Assembly: GCF_047974105.1 (NCBI RefSeq)
Contig: NZ_JBHYRS010000001.1
Location: 372,001 to 436,000 of the forward strand
Origin: Mitsuokella sp047974105
Lineage (GTDB): Bacteria; Bacillota; Negativicutes; Selenomonadales; Selenomonadaceae
DNA length: 64,000 nucleotides
Reading direction: 5' to 3'
Part shown: positions 9,085 to 17,547 of the stretch, piece by piece
Layout: each line of letters starts with the position of its first letter
How positions within the stretch are numbered: the stretch's first letter is position 1
Program-made: the position numbers and the translations under genes
The notes under the pieces: generated by a model
What the model saw: the letters and a program-made list of their open reading frames with translations, nothing else
The model's database searches: none
Told to the model about the DNA's origin: nothing

Positions 9085-9840
9085 ATGCTGGGATTGGAAC
9101 GCCGACAAAAAATCATGGAAAAAATTCGGCTTGACCGCAAAGTTTACGTCTCCGAACTTGCGAAGTCGTTCAAGGTAACGGAAGAAACCATTCGCCGCGA
9201 CCTCGAAAAACTGGAAAGTCAGGACCTGCTCCGGCGCAGCTACGGCGGTGCTGTCATCGCCGAAAGCACGAGCGACGAACTCTCTTATACACGGCGCAGC
9301 GCCATAAACAGCGAGGGCAAGCTGCTCATTGCCGAAAAAGCGGCCAGCCTGATTCACGATGGCGATACCATCATGATGGATTCCAGCACGACGTGTCAGG
9401 CACTCCTGCAGCGCTTAAAAGGACAGCGCGATATCACGGTCATCACAAATTCCATCCGCCTCATGAACGACTTCACGGGCAGCGGCTTCAAGATGATCTG
9501 CACGGGCGGCACGATGCGCGACAGCTCCTGCTCCCTGACCGGCTCCATTGCCTGCCAGACTCTTGCCAGATACTATGTGGACTTTGCCTTCATCAGCTGC
9601 AAGAGCATCGACCTCAAAAAAGGCATCATGGAGTCCAATGAAAGCGAGAGCCGTATCAAGAGCATCATGATGCAGCAGGCCCGCAAGACCGTCCTGCTCG
9701 TGGACCACTCCAAGTTCGACAAAACAGCTTTCGTCAAATGCGACAATTTTGCACGCATCGATACGCTCGTGACAGATGTACCGCCTTCCAAGGACTGGCA
9801 GGAATTTCTTGCCGACCAACACATCAACGTAATCTGCTGA
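9085..9840 (+). CDS. DeoR-family transcriptional regulator, probably of the rhamnose operon
   Basis: 251 residues. An N-terminal DeoR helix-turn-helix (about 6-58; the motif EETIRRDLEKLESQDLLRRSYGG is diagnostic) is followed by a DeoRC sugar-phosphate sensor domain with DGDTIMMDSSTTCQALL and the late VLLVDHSKFDKTAFVK. Family members repress sugar catabolic genes and are released by a phosphorylated sugar. The gene converges on the end of the rhamnose operon, so it is the best candidate to bind the direct repeats in that operon's leader (inference). The ATG follows AGAAGGGG. Confidence 0.9.
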   Translation: MLGLERRQKIMEKIRLDRKVYVSELAKSFKVTEETIRRDLEKLESQDLLRRSYGGAVIAESTSDELSYTRRSAINSEGKLLIAEKAASLIHDGDTIMMDSSTTCQALLQRLKGQRDITVITNSIRLMNDFTGSGFKMICTGGTMRDSSCSLTGSIACQTLARYYVDFAFISCKSIDLKKGIMESNESESRIKSIMMQQARKTVLLVDHSKFDKTAFVKCDNFARIDTLVTDVPPSKDWQEFLADQHINVIC

Positions 9841-9870
9841 CGAACAATTTCCTACTAATATATATAAATA

Positions 9871-9916
9871 ATAAAATCCCCGCTTCACTGCCTGCACAGG
9901 AAGCGGGGATTTTATT
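9871..9916. terminator. Bidirectional terminator between the DeoR gene and rhaM
   Basis: A perfect stem, AAAATCCCCGCTTC paired with GAAGCGGGGATTTT, around a 13-base loop has A/T tracts on both sides and lies between two convergent genes. Confidence 0.9.
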
Positions 9917-9950
9917 ACTTTAGGAAAAGATATCAAGTGGATGAGCAAGT

Positions 9951-10268
9951 TCAAGGCAGGAAGAATACCTGCTGCATCTTTGGCTGTGCACCCGTCTTCG
10001 GATCCATTTCCATGACCATGACATCTTTCATATATTCATTCCATTTATCCACAACGGGGCTTTCTGCCTGATACTTCTCAGCGTAGGCCACGCCCTTTTC
10101 GCATTCAAAATAACCAAAGAGCTCATTACCGACATTCCAGATCGTATAATTTGAAATGCCAGCTTCCTTGAGCACCTGTTTCATCTCCGGCCAGATATGA
10201 GCATGACGATACTTGTACTCCTCGAGTTTGCCATCCTTGACCGTAGCTTTCCATGCAAAACGTTCCAT
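9951..10268 (-). CDS. rhaM: L-rhamnose mutarotase
   Basis: 105 residues, the usual length for RhaM, which interconverts alpha and beta L-rhamnose to feed the isomerase. Conserved stretches are YKYRHAHIWPEMKQVLKEAG (catalytic His), NYTIWNVGNELFGYFE and the C-terminal MQQVFFLP. The ATG follows AGGAGGTCTTTTCG. It is the last gene of the rhamnose operon. Confidence 0.95.
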   Translation of the reverse strand: MERFAWKATVKDGKLEEYKYRHAHIWPEMKQVLKEAGISNYTIWNVGNELFGYFECEKGVAYAEKYQAESPVVDKWNEYMKDVMVMEMDPKTGAQPKMQQVFFLP

Positions 10269-10293
10269 CGAAAAGACCTCCTAAAAAGAAAGA

Positions 10294-10360
10294 AAAGAGC
10301 CTTCCCCCTGCTTCTCCATTTGTCTGTCAAAAGAAGTCAGCCGAAAAGGCGAAGGCCCTT
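10294..10360 (-). terminator. Possible stem-loop between the transporter gene and rhaM
   Basis: On the minus strand GCCTTCGCC (10348-10356) can pair with GGGGAAGGC (10299-10307) with one mismatch, followed by TCTTTTCTTTC. The loop is long (about 40 bases), so this may be a weak terminator or a processing site rather than a true operon end. Confidence 0.35.
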
Positions 10361-10399
10361 TATTGATACAGATTACCTAAAATCGTGAATCAACATCTG

Positions 10400-11752
10400 T
10401 TATTTTCCTGCCGGATGCATCGTGCTGGCATTCTGCTCAGCAGAATCAACAAACCAGCCATTTTCATCGATTTCATTGCCATAACGCTGTTTCGTGACTT
10501 CATCAAGCGTCATACCGCGGGCATCCGAACCGAAGAACGTGCCGGCAACCCAGCTGACGAAAACAAAGCCAATCATGATCATCGCAGCGACCTGGAAACC
10601 AACCGTCTCCATGAGGATTGGAACAAGGAAGCCCCAGATAGCGGCCGAAAAACGCGTAACAAAGAACGTGAAGCCCTGTGCCGTTGCACGATAGCGAACC
10701 GGGAAGAGTTCGGAACTCCAGAGCTGATAGAACTGCTGCTGCATCGAGAATCCCCAGAAAACGGTAAAGAATACGAGCATCCACATCTGCAGCATGTCAG
10801 CCGGCAGAGCCCAGACAAACCAGCTGATAACGCCAAGTCCGGAAAAAATGCCAAAGATCTTACGGCGATTGAATTTATCACCCGTGTACATGAAAATGAA
10901 TGTCGTCAGGATGCAGACGGCAAAGTTCGTAGCCGTCAGGAGCAGGGACATGGAATTCGAAAGTTTGCCGACATGCTCGTAAATGTACGGCATAAAGAAA
11001 CCATTCGTGCTGGCTGCGAGGTTCCAGAGCGTGTAAACGGCGCAGAGCATGACAACCGTCTTGAGGCAGGTGCCATGAAGGATATCGCGGTAATGGACTT
11101 TGCGGACTTTGACGCCTTTGGCCTCAAGTTCCTGTTCGCGTTTATGCGCTTCCGTCCATTCTGTCGACTCCGGCATTTTCAGGCGCTGATACCAAATCCA
11201 GCCGGCGACTACAATCAAATGAGCGAAGATAATGCGGTTGCCGAGGAGACCGAACATCGAGTTGAGCGGGATAGATGCGAGGAAGACGACAACTGGGCCG
11301 AGCATCCAGGCAACCTGCGCGGAACCGCAATGCTTAGCACGGTCCTTCGAAGGAGCTTCTTCGGCGATGAACGTCCAGGAAGCAACGACATCGGCACCGA
11401 CCATCAGGCCGACAACGACATAGCCGAGCAGGAACATTGGATAGTTCGTTGCGAGGCAGATCATCAGTACGCCGATCATGTAAATGAGCAGTGCGTAGTT
11501 ATAAACGAATTTACGTCCGTACTTATCACAAATCTTGCCGCCGATCAGGGCACCGATAGCTGCACCGCCTGTGTTCGAGGAAAGCGCGGCCAAAAGGCCC
11601 ATCTGTACGCTGCTCATGCCGAGATAATCCTGCCACATGGAAAGACCGGAAGCACCTGCTACGATTGAACCAGCATCGATATAACTGATGAGGCCGGCAA
11701 TCAGGGTCTTTTTCCAGGCGGACATGTGGTAATCAATTTTGACACCTAACAT
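10400..11752 (-). CDS. MFS sugar transporter, probably L-rhamnose uptake
   Basis: About 450 residues with roughly 12 hydrophobic segments. The MFS signature between helices 2 and 3 is GKICDKYGRKF and its repeat in the second half is YTGDKFNRRKIFG; SELFPVRYRATAQGFTFF matches the sugar-porter type. I start at the ATG at 11752 after AGGAGGAATTATA. It lies between rhaD and rhaM, so rhamnose or a related sugar is the likely substrate (inference from context). It is not the RhaT family of enterobacteria. Confidence 0.85.
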   Translation of the reverse strand: MLGVKIDYHMSAWKKTLIAGLISYIDAGSIVAGASGLSMWQDYLGMSSVQMGLLAALSSNTGGAAIGALIGGKICDKYGRKFVYNYALLIYMIGVLMICLATNYPMFLLGYVVVGLMVGADVVASWTFIAEEAPSKDRAKHCGSAQVAWMLGPVVVFLASIPLNSMFGLLGNRIIFAHLIVVAGWIWYQRLKMPESTEWTEAHKREQELEAKGVKVRKVHYRDILHGTCLKTVVMLCAVYTLWNLAASTNGFFMPYIYEHVGKLSNSMSLLLTATNFAVCILTTFIFMYTGDKFNRRKIFGIFSGLGVISWFVWALPADMLQMWMLVFFTVFWGFSMQQQFYQLWSSELFPVRYRATAQGFTFFVTRFSAAIWGFLVPILMETVGFQVAAMIMIGFVFVSWVAGTFFGSDARGMTLDEVTKQRYGNEIDENGWFVDSAEQNASTMHPAGK

Positions 11753-11824
11753 TATAATTCCTCCTATGATCCCCAAAATTCATTTTTGCTTATGAATATT
11801 AAGTCAATTAAGGTTTTAGGAATG

Positions 11825-11854
11825 GCGGCAGGAGCAGTTCATTTCTCCTGCCGC
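11825..11854 (-). other. Perfect stem-loop between rhaD and the transporter gene
   Basis: GCGGCAGGAG (11825-11834) and CTCCTGCCGC (11845-11854) form a 10-bp perfect stem with a 10-base loop. No T-run follows on either strand, so it is more likely an mRNA stabiliser or cleavage site, adjusting enzyme against transporter levels, than a terminator. Confidence 0.6.
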
Positions 11855-11866
11855 AATCCGATTCAT

Positions 11867-12685
11867 TTAGTCCAAAAGGTCCGTATTCAGGTTAATGTGG
11901 AAATCCTTCGCGAGCTGGATGAAGCCCTCACGCGGGATGGTCTGCTTCTTGCCGCCCATCGAAAGGACTTTGACGCAGATTTCCGAAGCCTTCTCGACCG
12001 TATCCATGAGGCCAAACGCTTCATCGAAGTCATCGCCGCAGACGAACAGGCCATGATGTGCCCAAACGATAACGCGGTATTTCTCCATGAGCTTGACGGA
12101 TGCATCGGCAATCTCCTTGCCGCCCGGTACCATCCACGGCACAACGCCGATGCCTTCCGGGAAGATGACCGGATCTTCCGTGGCCATTTCCCAAAGCGCA
12201 CGCGTAAATTCCTTATCCTTGAGCGGCAGGACAAACGTCAGCGCGATGAGATTCGTCGGATGAGCATGATAGATGATGCGGTTCGTGCCGTTCGTCATCT
12301 TTTTCTTGAGCTCGTGAGCCGCAAGATGCGTCGGCAGTTCACTTGTCGGACGGCCACCGTTGACGAGGCCCCAGACGATGCCGTAATTCTCGCCCTTCTC
12401 ATCAATCTTGATGAGTGCGGTATTTTCCTCAGGAGCCAATGCTACATTGCGCATGTACTTGCCGCTGCCCGTGACGAGGAAATACTCGCCAGCAAGCCCC
12501 GGCACCGTATTGCCAATCGGCTTCCACTCTTTGACTTCGTGCAGGGATTCCTTGACCGCCTCGACGTCTTCCGGTTTGACGCGGTACGTCAGGTTGCCGC
12601 CGTTGCGCTCATGCCAGCCCTTCTGGAAGGCATCGGCCGTCAGGCGTTTGAAGCCCTCCATGAATTTTGAGTCCTTGATATCCAT
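11867..12685 (-). CDS. rhaD: Rhamnulose-1-phosphate aldolase
   Basis: 272 residues, class II aldolase/adducin family. It splits L-rhamnulose-1-phosphate into dihydroxyacetone phosphate and L-lactaldehyde. Zinc ligands are the His pair in IIYHAHPTNLIAL and a third His in VWAHHGLFVCG; the catalytic Glu is in TSELPTHLAAH. The phosphate site is suggested by WHERNGGNLTYR and LVTGSGKYMRN. It ends 114 bases before the transporter gene. No lactaldehyde reductase gene is in the window. Confidence 0.95.
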   Translation of the reverse strand: MDIKDSKFMEGFKRLTADAFQKGWHERNGGNLTYRVKPEDVEAVKESLHEVKEWKPIGNTVPGLAGEYFLVTGSGKYMRNVALAPEENTALIKIDEKGENYGIVWGLVNGGRPTSELPTHLAAHELKKKMTNGTNRIIYHAHPTNLIALTFVLPLKDKEFTRALWEMATEDPVIFPEGIGVVPWMVPGGKEIADASVKLMEKYRVIVWAHHGLFVCGDDFDEAFGLMDTVEKASEICVKVLSMGGKKQTIPREGFIQLAKDFHINLNTDLLD

Positions 12686-12716
12686 GACACATTACCTCTT
12701 TATAGCAAAACTTTGA

Positions 12717-13952
12717 TTATCTCTTGAACAGAACGTCCTTCTCGTATTCCTTGACAACCGGATACCACTGGCCGTCAACTGGAACATCATTGCGTTTGCA
12801 GAACTCGGCCCAGACATCGCCGAACGGCAGCGTCTTGATTTCCTCCAATCCCTGCAGGACACGCGTGAAATCGGCCTGATCCTGTGCTTCCTTGAGTTCC
12901 TTATTCGGCGTCAGCAGACCATAGAGCAAGGCTTTCTGCATATTGCGCATGCCGATGACCCAAGCCGCGATGCGGTTGATGCTGGCATCGAAGAAGTCGA
13001 GGCCAATAAATACCTTGTCGAGGGCATCGCAGCGGACGAGTTCCGTCGCGAGTTCCTTGAGCTCATCGTCGAGTTTGATGACATGGTCACTGTCCCAACG
13101 GACCGGACGGCTGACGTGCAGAGCAAGGCTGTCGTTAAAGAGCAGCATAGAGGAAATCTTGTCCGAAACGACTTCCGTCGGATGATAATGGCCCGTATCG
13201 AGCAGGCACATGATGCCGTTCTTCGCAGCGTAGTTCATGTAGAACTCATGCGAACCGACCGTATACGATTCCACGCCGATGCCGAAGACCTTGCCTTCGA
13301 CCGAATCCGCGATGTTCTTGCGGTCATATTTGACGGAAAGAATCTCATCGAGGGATTCCTTGAGGCGCTGACGCGGTCCGATACGGTCAGCCGGCACATC
13401 CTTCGTGCCATCCGGAATCCAGATGTTATCGAGCGCCGTGATGCCAAGCTCTTCGCCGAAGTAGTTTGCAATCTTACGGCAGGCTTTGCCATGGGCAATC
13501 CAGAAGTCGCGGATATCCTTATCAGGGCTCGAAAGCGTCATGTTGTTCTTGACGTTCTTGTGGCTGAAGAACGTCGGGTTGAAATCAAGGCCGATGCCTT
13601 CTTCCTTCGCAAAGTCAACCCAAGCCTTGAAATGTTTCGGCTCAATCTTATCGCGGTCGACTTTTTCATCCGTGATGCGGTAGGAAGCATGCAGATTGAG
13701 TTTATGCTTGCCCGGAATCAGGGAATATGCCTTCTTGATATCCGCCATGAGCTCTTCCGGATTGCGTGCACGGCCCGGATAATTGCCTGTCGTGGCAATG
13801 CCGCCCGTCAGGGCATCCGAGTCAAAGCCAAGGACATCATCGCCCTGCCAGCAGTGCATGGAAATGCGCACTCCCTGCAGTTTTTTCAGGGCAGCTTCAA
13901 CGTCCACGCCAATGGCTGCATACGCTTCTTTTGCATCTTCAAATCTCGACAT
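12717..13952 (-). CDS. rhaA: L-rhamnose isomerase
   Basis: 411 residues, close to the usual 415-420. It converts L-rhamnose to L-rhamnulose with a divalent metal. Characteristic stretches are MHCWQGDDVLGFD, LNLHASYRI, GLDFNPTFFSHKN, LLDTGHYHPTEVVSDKIS and FIGLDFFDASINRIAAW, covering the metal-binding His/Asp/Glu residues of the xylose-isomerase-like barrel. It lies between rhaB (19 bases) and rhaD (31 bases). Confidence 0.96.
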   Translation of the reverse strand: MSRFEDAKEAYAAIGVDVEAALKKLQGVRISMHCWQGDDVLGFDSDALTGGIATTGNYPGRARNPEELMADIKKAYSLIPGKHKLNLHASYRITDEKVDRDKIEPKHFKAWVDFAKEEGIGLDFNPTFFSHKNVKNNMTLSSPDKDIRDFWIAHGKACRKIANYFGEELGITALDNIWIPDGTKDVPADRIGPRQRLKESLDEILSVKYDRKNIADSVEGKVFGIGVESYTVGSHEFYMNYAAKNGIMCLLDTGHYHPTEVVSDKISSMLLFNDSLALHVSRPVRWDSDHVIKLDDELKELATELVRCDALDKVFIGLDFFDASINRIAAWVIGMRNMQKALLYGLLTPNKELKEAQDQADFTRVLQGLEEIKTLPFGDVWAEFCKRNDVPVDGQWYPVVKEYEKDVLFKR

Positions 13953-13970
13953 TATGAAAACCTCCTAATA

Positions 13971-15389
13971 TTATTCAAATGTATTCTCGATGCGCTTGAC
14001 ATCGAACGATTTTGCCACGACCTGACGCGCTTCCTTAAGGTCTTCAAAGACCTTGTCACGCAGCATCTGGGCCATGATATTGCCGATGGCCGTCGCTTCA
14101 ACCGGACCGGCATAAACCTCTTTGCCCGTCGTCTCCACGAGCAGACGGTCGAGGAATTTATCCTGACAGCCGCCGCCGACCACATGGATCGTATCGTAGG
14201 TACGGCCCGTGACCTCTTCGATTTCCGCGACGGTCTTGGCGTAACAGTTCGCCAGACTCTTGTAGACGCAGTAGAGAAGTTCGCATTCCGTTTCCGGTTT
14301 TTCCTGTCCCGTCTTCTCGCAGTAGTCCTGCAGTGCCTTGATCATGCTTTCCGGCGCGAGGAAGGATTCGTCATTGACATCGACGGTCGATGTGAAATAA
14401 CGGCCGATATGCGCGAGCTCGTAAAGCTCTTCAAACGTGTATTTATGTTTGAACTCGCGGCGCAGGTTCTGCATCATCCACATGCCCATGATGTTCTTGA
14501 GATAACGGTAACGGTGATGATAACCGCCCTCGTTCGTGAAGTTATGCTTGCGGCTCTTTTCCGTGCAGTCCGGAATCAATCGTTCAATGCCCATGAGCGA
14601 CCAGGTACCGGAACTCAGGTAAATGCTGTCGTCCGAATTCGTCGGCACTGCCATGACGGCTGAACCCGTGTCGTGCGTAGCCGGCAGTACAACGTTTGTC
14701 GTGAAGCCGACGCGTTCACTCATTTCTTTTGAAAGCGGTCCGACCAGCGTTTTCGGCATATTGAGCTCACCAAAGATCTTCGTTGGTAGTCCGAGCATCT
14801 CGAGAAGCTCAAAATCCCAGTCCTGTGTTTTTGCATTAACAAGCTGTGATGTTGTGGCATTTGTATACTCATTCATGGCTACGCCCGTCAGGCGATAGTT
14901 GAGATATTCTGGGATCATCAAAAAACGTTCTGCTTTTTCCAGTGCTTTTGGTGTTTCTTTTTTGATTGCCATGAGCTGATAAATGGAATTGAACAGCTGC
15001 TTTTGGATACCGTTGCGCCCGTAAAGTTCCGATTCGGAGATAACCTTGTATACCTCTTGATCCATGCCTTTCGTGCGGCCATCGCGGTACGCTACGGTAT
15101 TGCCGATGATATTGCCGTTCTTATCGAGCAGGACAAAATCAACGCCCCAGGTGTCAATGCCGACGCTCTCCGGAATGCGGTCGAGTTCCCTGCATTTCTT
15201 AAGGCCCTCCGCAACCTCATGGAAAAGGTGCTCAAGATCCCAGCAAAGATGACCATTTTGTTTGACGAGCTTGTTTTCGAATCGGTAAATCTCCTCGATG
15301 CGGATCTTGCCTTTGTCAACCCAGCCCAGGATATGCCGACCGCTCGAAGCGCCGATATCAACAGCCAGATAATACTTTGTTTCTGACAT
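13971..15389 (-). CDS. rhaB: Rhamnulokinase
   Basis: About 472 residues of the FGGY carbohydrate kinase family. It phosphorylates L-rhamnulose with ATP. Motifs are YLAVDIGASSGRHILGWVD at the N-terminus, GVDFVLLDKNGNIIG, LPATHDTGSAVMAVP and the adenosine motif VVGGGCQDKFLDRLLVETTG. I start at the ATG at 15389 after AAAGGGATGG; a longer start 10 codons upstream lacks a binding site. It is the first gene of the rhamnose operon. Confidence 0.95.
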   Translation of the reverse strand: MSETKYYLAVDIGASSGRHILGWVDKGKIRIEEIYRFENKLVKQNGHLCWDLEHLFHEVAEGLKKCRELDRIPESVGIDTWGVDFVLLDKNGNIIGNTVAYRDGRTKGMDQEVYKVISESELYGRNGIQKQLFNSIYQLMAIKKETPKALEKAERFLMIPEYLNYRLTGVAMNEYTNATTSQLVNAKTQDWDFELLEMLGLPTKIFGELNMPKTLVGPLSKEMSERVGFTTNVVLPATHDTGSAVMAVPTNSDDSIYLSSGTWSLMGIERLIPDCTEKSRKHNFTNEGGYHHRYRYLKNIMGMWMMQNLRREFKHKYTFEELYELAHIGRYFTSTVDVNDESFLAPESMIKALQDYCEKTGQEKPETECELLYCVYKSLANCYAKTVAEIEEVTGRTYDTIHVVGGGCQDKFLDRLLVETTGKEVYAGPVEATAIGNIMAQMLRDKVFEDLKEARQVVAKSFDVKRIENTFE

Positions 15390-15440
15390 ATTTCCATCCC
15401 TTTCGATGAAGCAACACACTCAAAAACGCTTATTATTATT

Positions 15441-15470
15441 TTGTTATTGCTTTGTTTATCTTTGTTCTTA
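15441..15470 (-). promoter_or_regulatory. Direct repeats in the rha leader, candidate DeoR operator
   Basis: On the minus strand AACAAA occurs three times about 10-11 bases apart (AACAAAGAT, AAACAAAGCA, ATAACAAAAT), starting just after the expected transcription start. DeoR-family repressors often bind such helically phased direct repeats, and the DeoR gene at the other end of the operon is the obvious partner (inference). Confidence 0.5.
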
Positions 15471-15478
15471 CATGAGTT

Positions 15479-15507
15479 ATTATATTCCCAGCGATGATAA
15501 AAGTCAA
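15479..15507 (-). promoter_or_regulatory. Sigma-A promoter of the rhamnose operon
   Basis: TTGACT (15502-15507) and a perfect TATAAT (15479-15484) with 17-base spacing on the minus strand. A near-consensus promoter fits a gene set controlled by a repressor. Confidence 0.85.
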
Positions 15508-15633
15508 CATTTTTTTCTTTATTTTTTATGTTTTTATTTGATTTATAATTGAATTATCTTCTGAAATAGCAGAAAAACCAACATTCATATAGAATCACAG
15601 GCTTTTTATACGACAGATCCTGCAATATCTGCA

Positions 15634-15668
15634 TAAAAAAATCCGATTGGTTCTAAAACCAATCGGAA
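15634..15668 (-). terminator. Terminator after the ABC transporter gene
   Basis: CCGATTGGTT and AACCAATCGG form a perfect 10-bp stem with a 4-base loop; on the minus strand it is followed by ATTTTTTT. Confidence 0.9.
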
Positions 15669-15712
15669 AATAAACAAATCCTATTGATGAAATATCTGTG
15701 TTCTTCTGTTTA

Positions 15713-17422
15713 TCAGACCGTTACCGGACGGCACTGCCAGCTGCCGTCCCCCATGAGATGGAGTTCTTCCTGATGCTGCCGGAAAAGTGTCGAACGATGG
15801 CCGACACTGACGATACCCGTATGCGGCAGTTCCCTGCGCACGAGTTCGTACATTTCCTGTTCGCGCGGTTCATCGAGAGCCGAAGTCGCCTCATCAAGGA
15901 AGACCCAGTCGGGCTTTACGAGCAGGATGCGGGCAAAAGCCAGACGCTGCTGCTCGCCAAGAGAAAGGATGCGGCTCCAGTCGTCGATATCGTCAAGGCG
16001 TGGGATAAAGTCAGCCAGTCCGACTTTGCGCAGAGCCTCTTTGAGATTTTCTTCCGGCCCCGACGCACTGAGAGGATAATACAGGGCTCTCCTGAGACTG
16101 CCAAGCGGCAGATACGGTTTCTGCGGCAAAAACAGGATCCTGCTCTTAGCCGGAATCTCCACTTTGCCCTCACCATAGGGCCAAATGCCAGCCAGCGTGC
16201 GCAAAAATGTACTCTTGCCGCAGCCGGAAGCACCGGTAATCAGCAGACGGTCCCCGGCCTTGAGCGTCAGATTGCAGTCAGACAGCAGCACGCGGCCGTC
16301 CGGCAGTTTGACATCAAAATCACGCAGGGAAAGGTCATCCGTTGAAGCATTTTCACGCACCACTTCGCTTTCGATATCTTCTGCCCCTTCCATATGATTT
16401 GTAAAGCTTGCAAGACGGCGGATGACAGCTGCAAGCTGCGCGATGGTATCGTAAACCGAAACAAAGTAGGAAAGTGCATTCTGCACGCGGCCGAAAGCGG
16501 AAGAAGTCTGCATCAGACCGCCGAGTGTCATCGTGCCGGCAAAATACTGCGGTGCCGCCATGACGAGCGGCACGATGATGGCCAGCTGCCCGTAGCCGTT
16601 AACATAAAAGTTCAAGAGTTTTGTCCGACGCATGAGCTGCCAGTAGTTTTTGATGACCTTAGCAAAGCGTTCCGCAAACCCCACGGACTCCGGCTGTTCG
16701 CCGCGGTAAAAAGCGATGCTCTCGCTGTTCTCGCGCACGCGCATCATATTGAAACGAAAATCGGCTTCGTAACGCTGCTGGTCAAAATTGAGCCCAATAA
16801 GTTTGCGGCCGACAAAATGCACGCCAATCGTGCCGAGCACCGAATAAATGAGCGAGAACCAGAACATATACCCATAAATGACAAATTCATGACTGCCAAT
16901 CGGCACGGTAAAGGCACCGGAAAGATTCCAGAGCACCACGCCAAAGGCGCCGAGTGTCGTGATCTGCTTGAGAACACCCACGAGCAGCTGCAGAGTCAGC
17001 GAGACAAATTGATTGATATCCTCGCTGATTCGCTGGTCCGGGTTATCCGTATCACTGCGCAGGACCTGAAGCCGGTAATAGACCTGCTTGTTCATCCAGT
17101 CATCAAGATAGCGGTCCGTCATCCACGTACGCCATTTAATCTGCAGCATCTGACGCAGATAAATCGCATAAACAGCCAAGATGATATAGAGGAACGCAAG
17201 ACCTGTAAATTCTGCAATAAGCGACCAGAACGATTCTGCCTGATACTGCTGCAGGGCATTATAAAAGACATTATACCAGCTGTTTAGCTGCACCAGTACA
17301 TAGACCGAGGCAAAATTCAGGCCAATGACGATGGCTAAAAGTCCCCGTGCCTTCCATTTTTCTTCTGAATTCCAGTATCCGCGAAACAGATGCCAGAAAT
17401 TTTTCCAAAACTCTTGTTTCAA
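15713..17422 (-). CDS. ABC transporter, fused permease-ATPase of the SbmA/BacA (YddA) type
   Basis: 569 residues. The N-terminal membrane domain (about 1-340, six predicted helices) matches the SbmA_BacA/ABC_membrane_2 type, with LNSWYNVFYNALQQY and WRTWMTDRYLDDWM as conserved stretches. The ATPase domain follows with Walker A GASGCGKST, signature LSLGEQQRLAFAR, Walker B WVFLDEATSALD and the switch His in SVGHRS. Relatives move peptides, cobalamin or long-chain compounds, so the substrate is open. The start is a TTG at 17422 after AAGGATG. It is a single-gene unit with its own promoter and terminator. Confidence 0.88.
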   Translation of the reverse strand: MKQEFWKNFWHLFRGYWNSEEKWKARGLLAIVIGLNFASVYVLVQLNSWYNVFYNALQQYQAESFWSLIAEFTGLAFLYIILAVYAIYLRQMLQIKWRTWMTDRYLDDWMNKQVYYRLQVLRSDTDNPDQRISEDINQFVSLTLQLLVGVLKQITTLGAFGVVLWNLSGAFTVPIGSHEFVIYGYMFWFSLIYSVLGTIGVHFVGRKLIGLNFDQQRYEADFRFNMMRVRENSESIAFYRGEQPESVGFAERFAKVIKNYWQLMRRTKLLNFYVNGYGQLAIIVPLVMAAPQYFAGTMTLGGLMQTSSAFGRVQNALSYFVSVYDTIAQLAAVIRRLASFTNHMEGAEDIESEVVRENASTDDLSLRDFDVKLPDGRVLLSDCNLTLKAGDRLLITGASGCGKSTFLRTLAGIWPYGEGKVEIPAKSRILFLPQKPYLPLGSLRRALYYPLSASGPEENLKEALRKVGLADFIPRLDDIDDWSRILSLGEQQRLAFARILLVKPDWVFLDEATSALDEPREQEMYELVRRELPHTGIVSVGHRSTLFRQHQEELHLMGDGSWQCRPVTV

Positions 17423-17445
17423 ATTATCACATCCTTAACGAACAC

Positions 17446-17474
17446 AGTATAACGCGTTCCCCGCTTCCCTGCAA
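17446..17474 (-). promoter_or_regulatory. Promoter of the ABC transporter gene
   Basis: Minus strand: TTGCAG (17469-17474) and TATACT (17446-17451) with 17-base spacing. Confidence 0.65.
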
Positions 17475-17485
17475 GACTTGCGCCA

Positions 17486-17514
17486 TTGTCTTTCCCGCTC
17501 CTATTTGTTAGAAT
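17486..17514 (+). promoter_or_regulatory. Promoter of the small membrane protein gene
   Basis: TTGTCT (17486-17491) and TAGAAT (17509-17514) with 17-base spacing. It is divergent from the ABC transporter promoter, with about 10 bases between the two -35 boxes, so one bound regulator could affect both. Confidence 0.55.
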
Positions 17515-17547
17515 AACAGTAAGAAATGAATTTTCGGAGGTAAGACC

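Noticed and set aside
9022..9090. A short frame starting after AAGGAGG upstream of the DeoR gene
   Set aside because: The AAGGAGG lies within the promoter spacer, so it would not be transcribed from that promoter; the peptide runs into the DeoR gene out of frame.
13083..14663. A long plus-strand frame crossing rhaA and rhaB
   Set aside because: It spans two certain minus-strand genes and has no recognisable domain.
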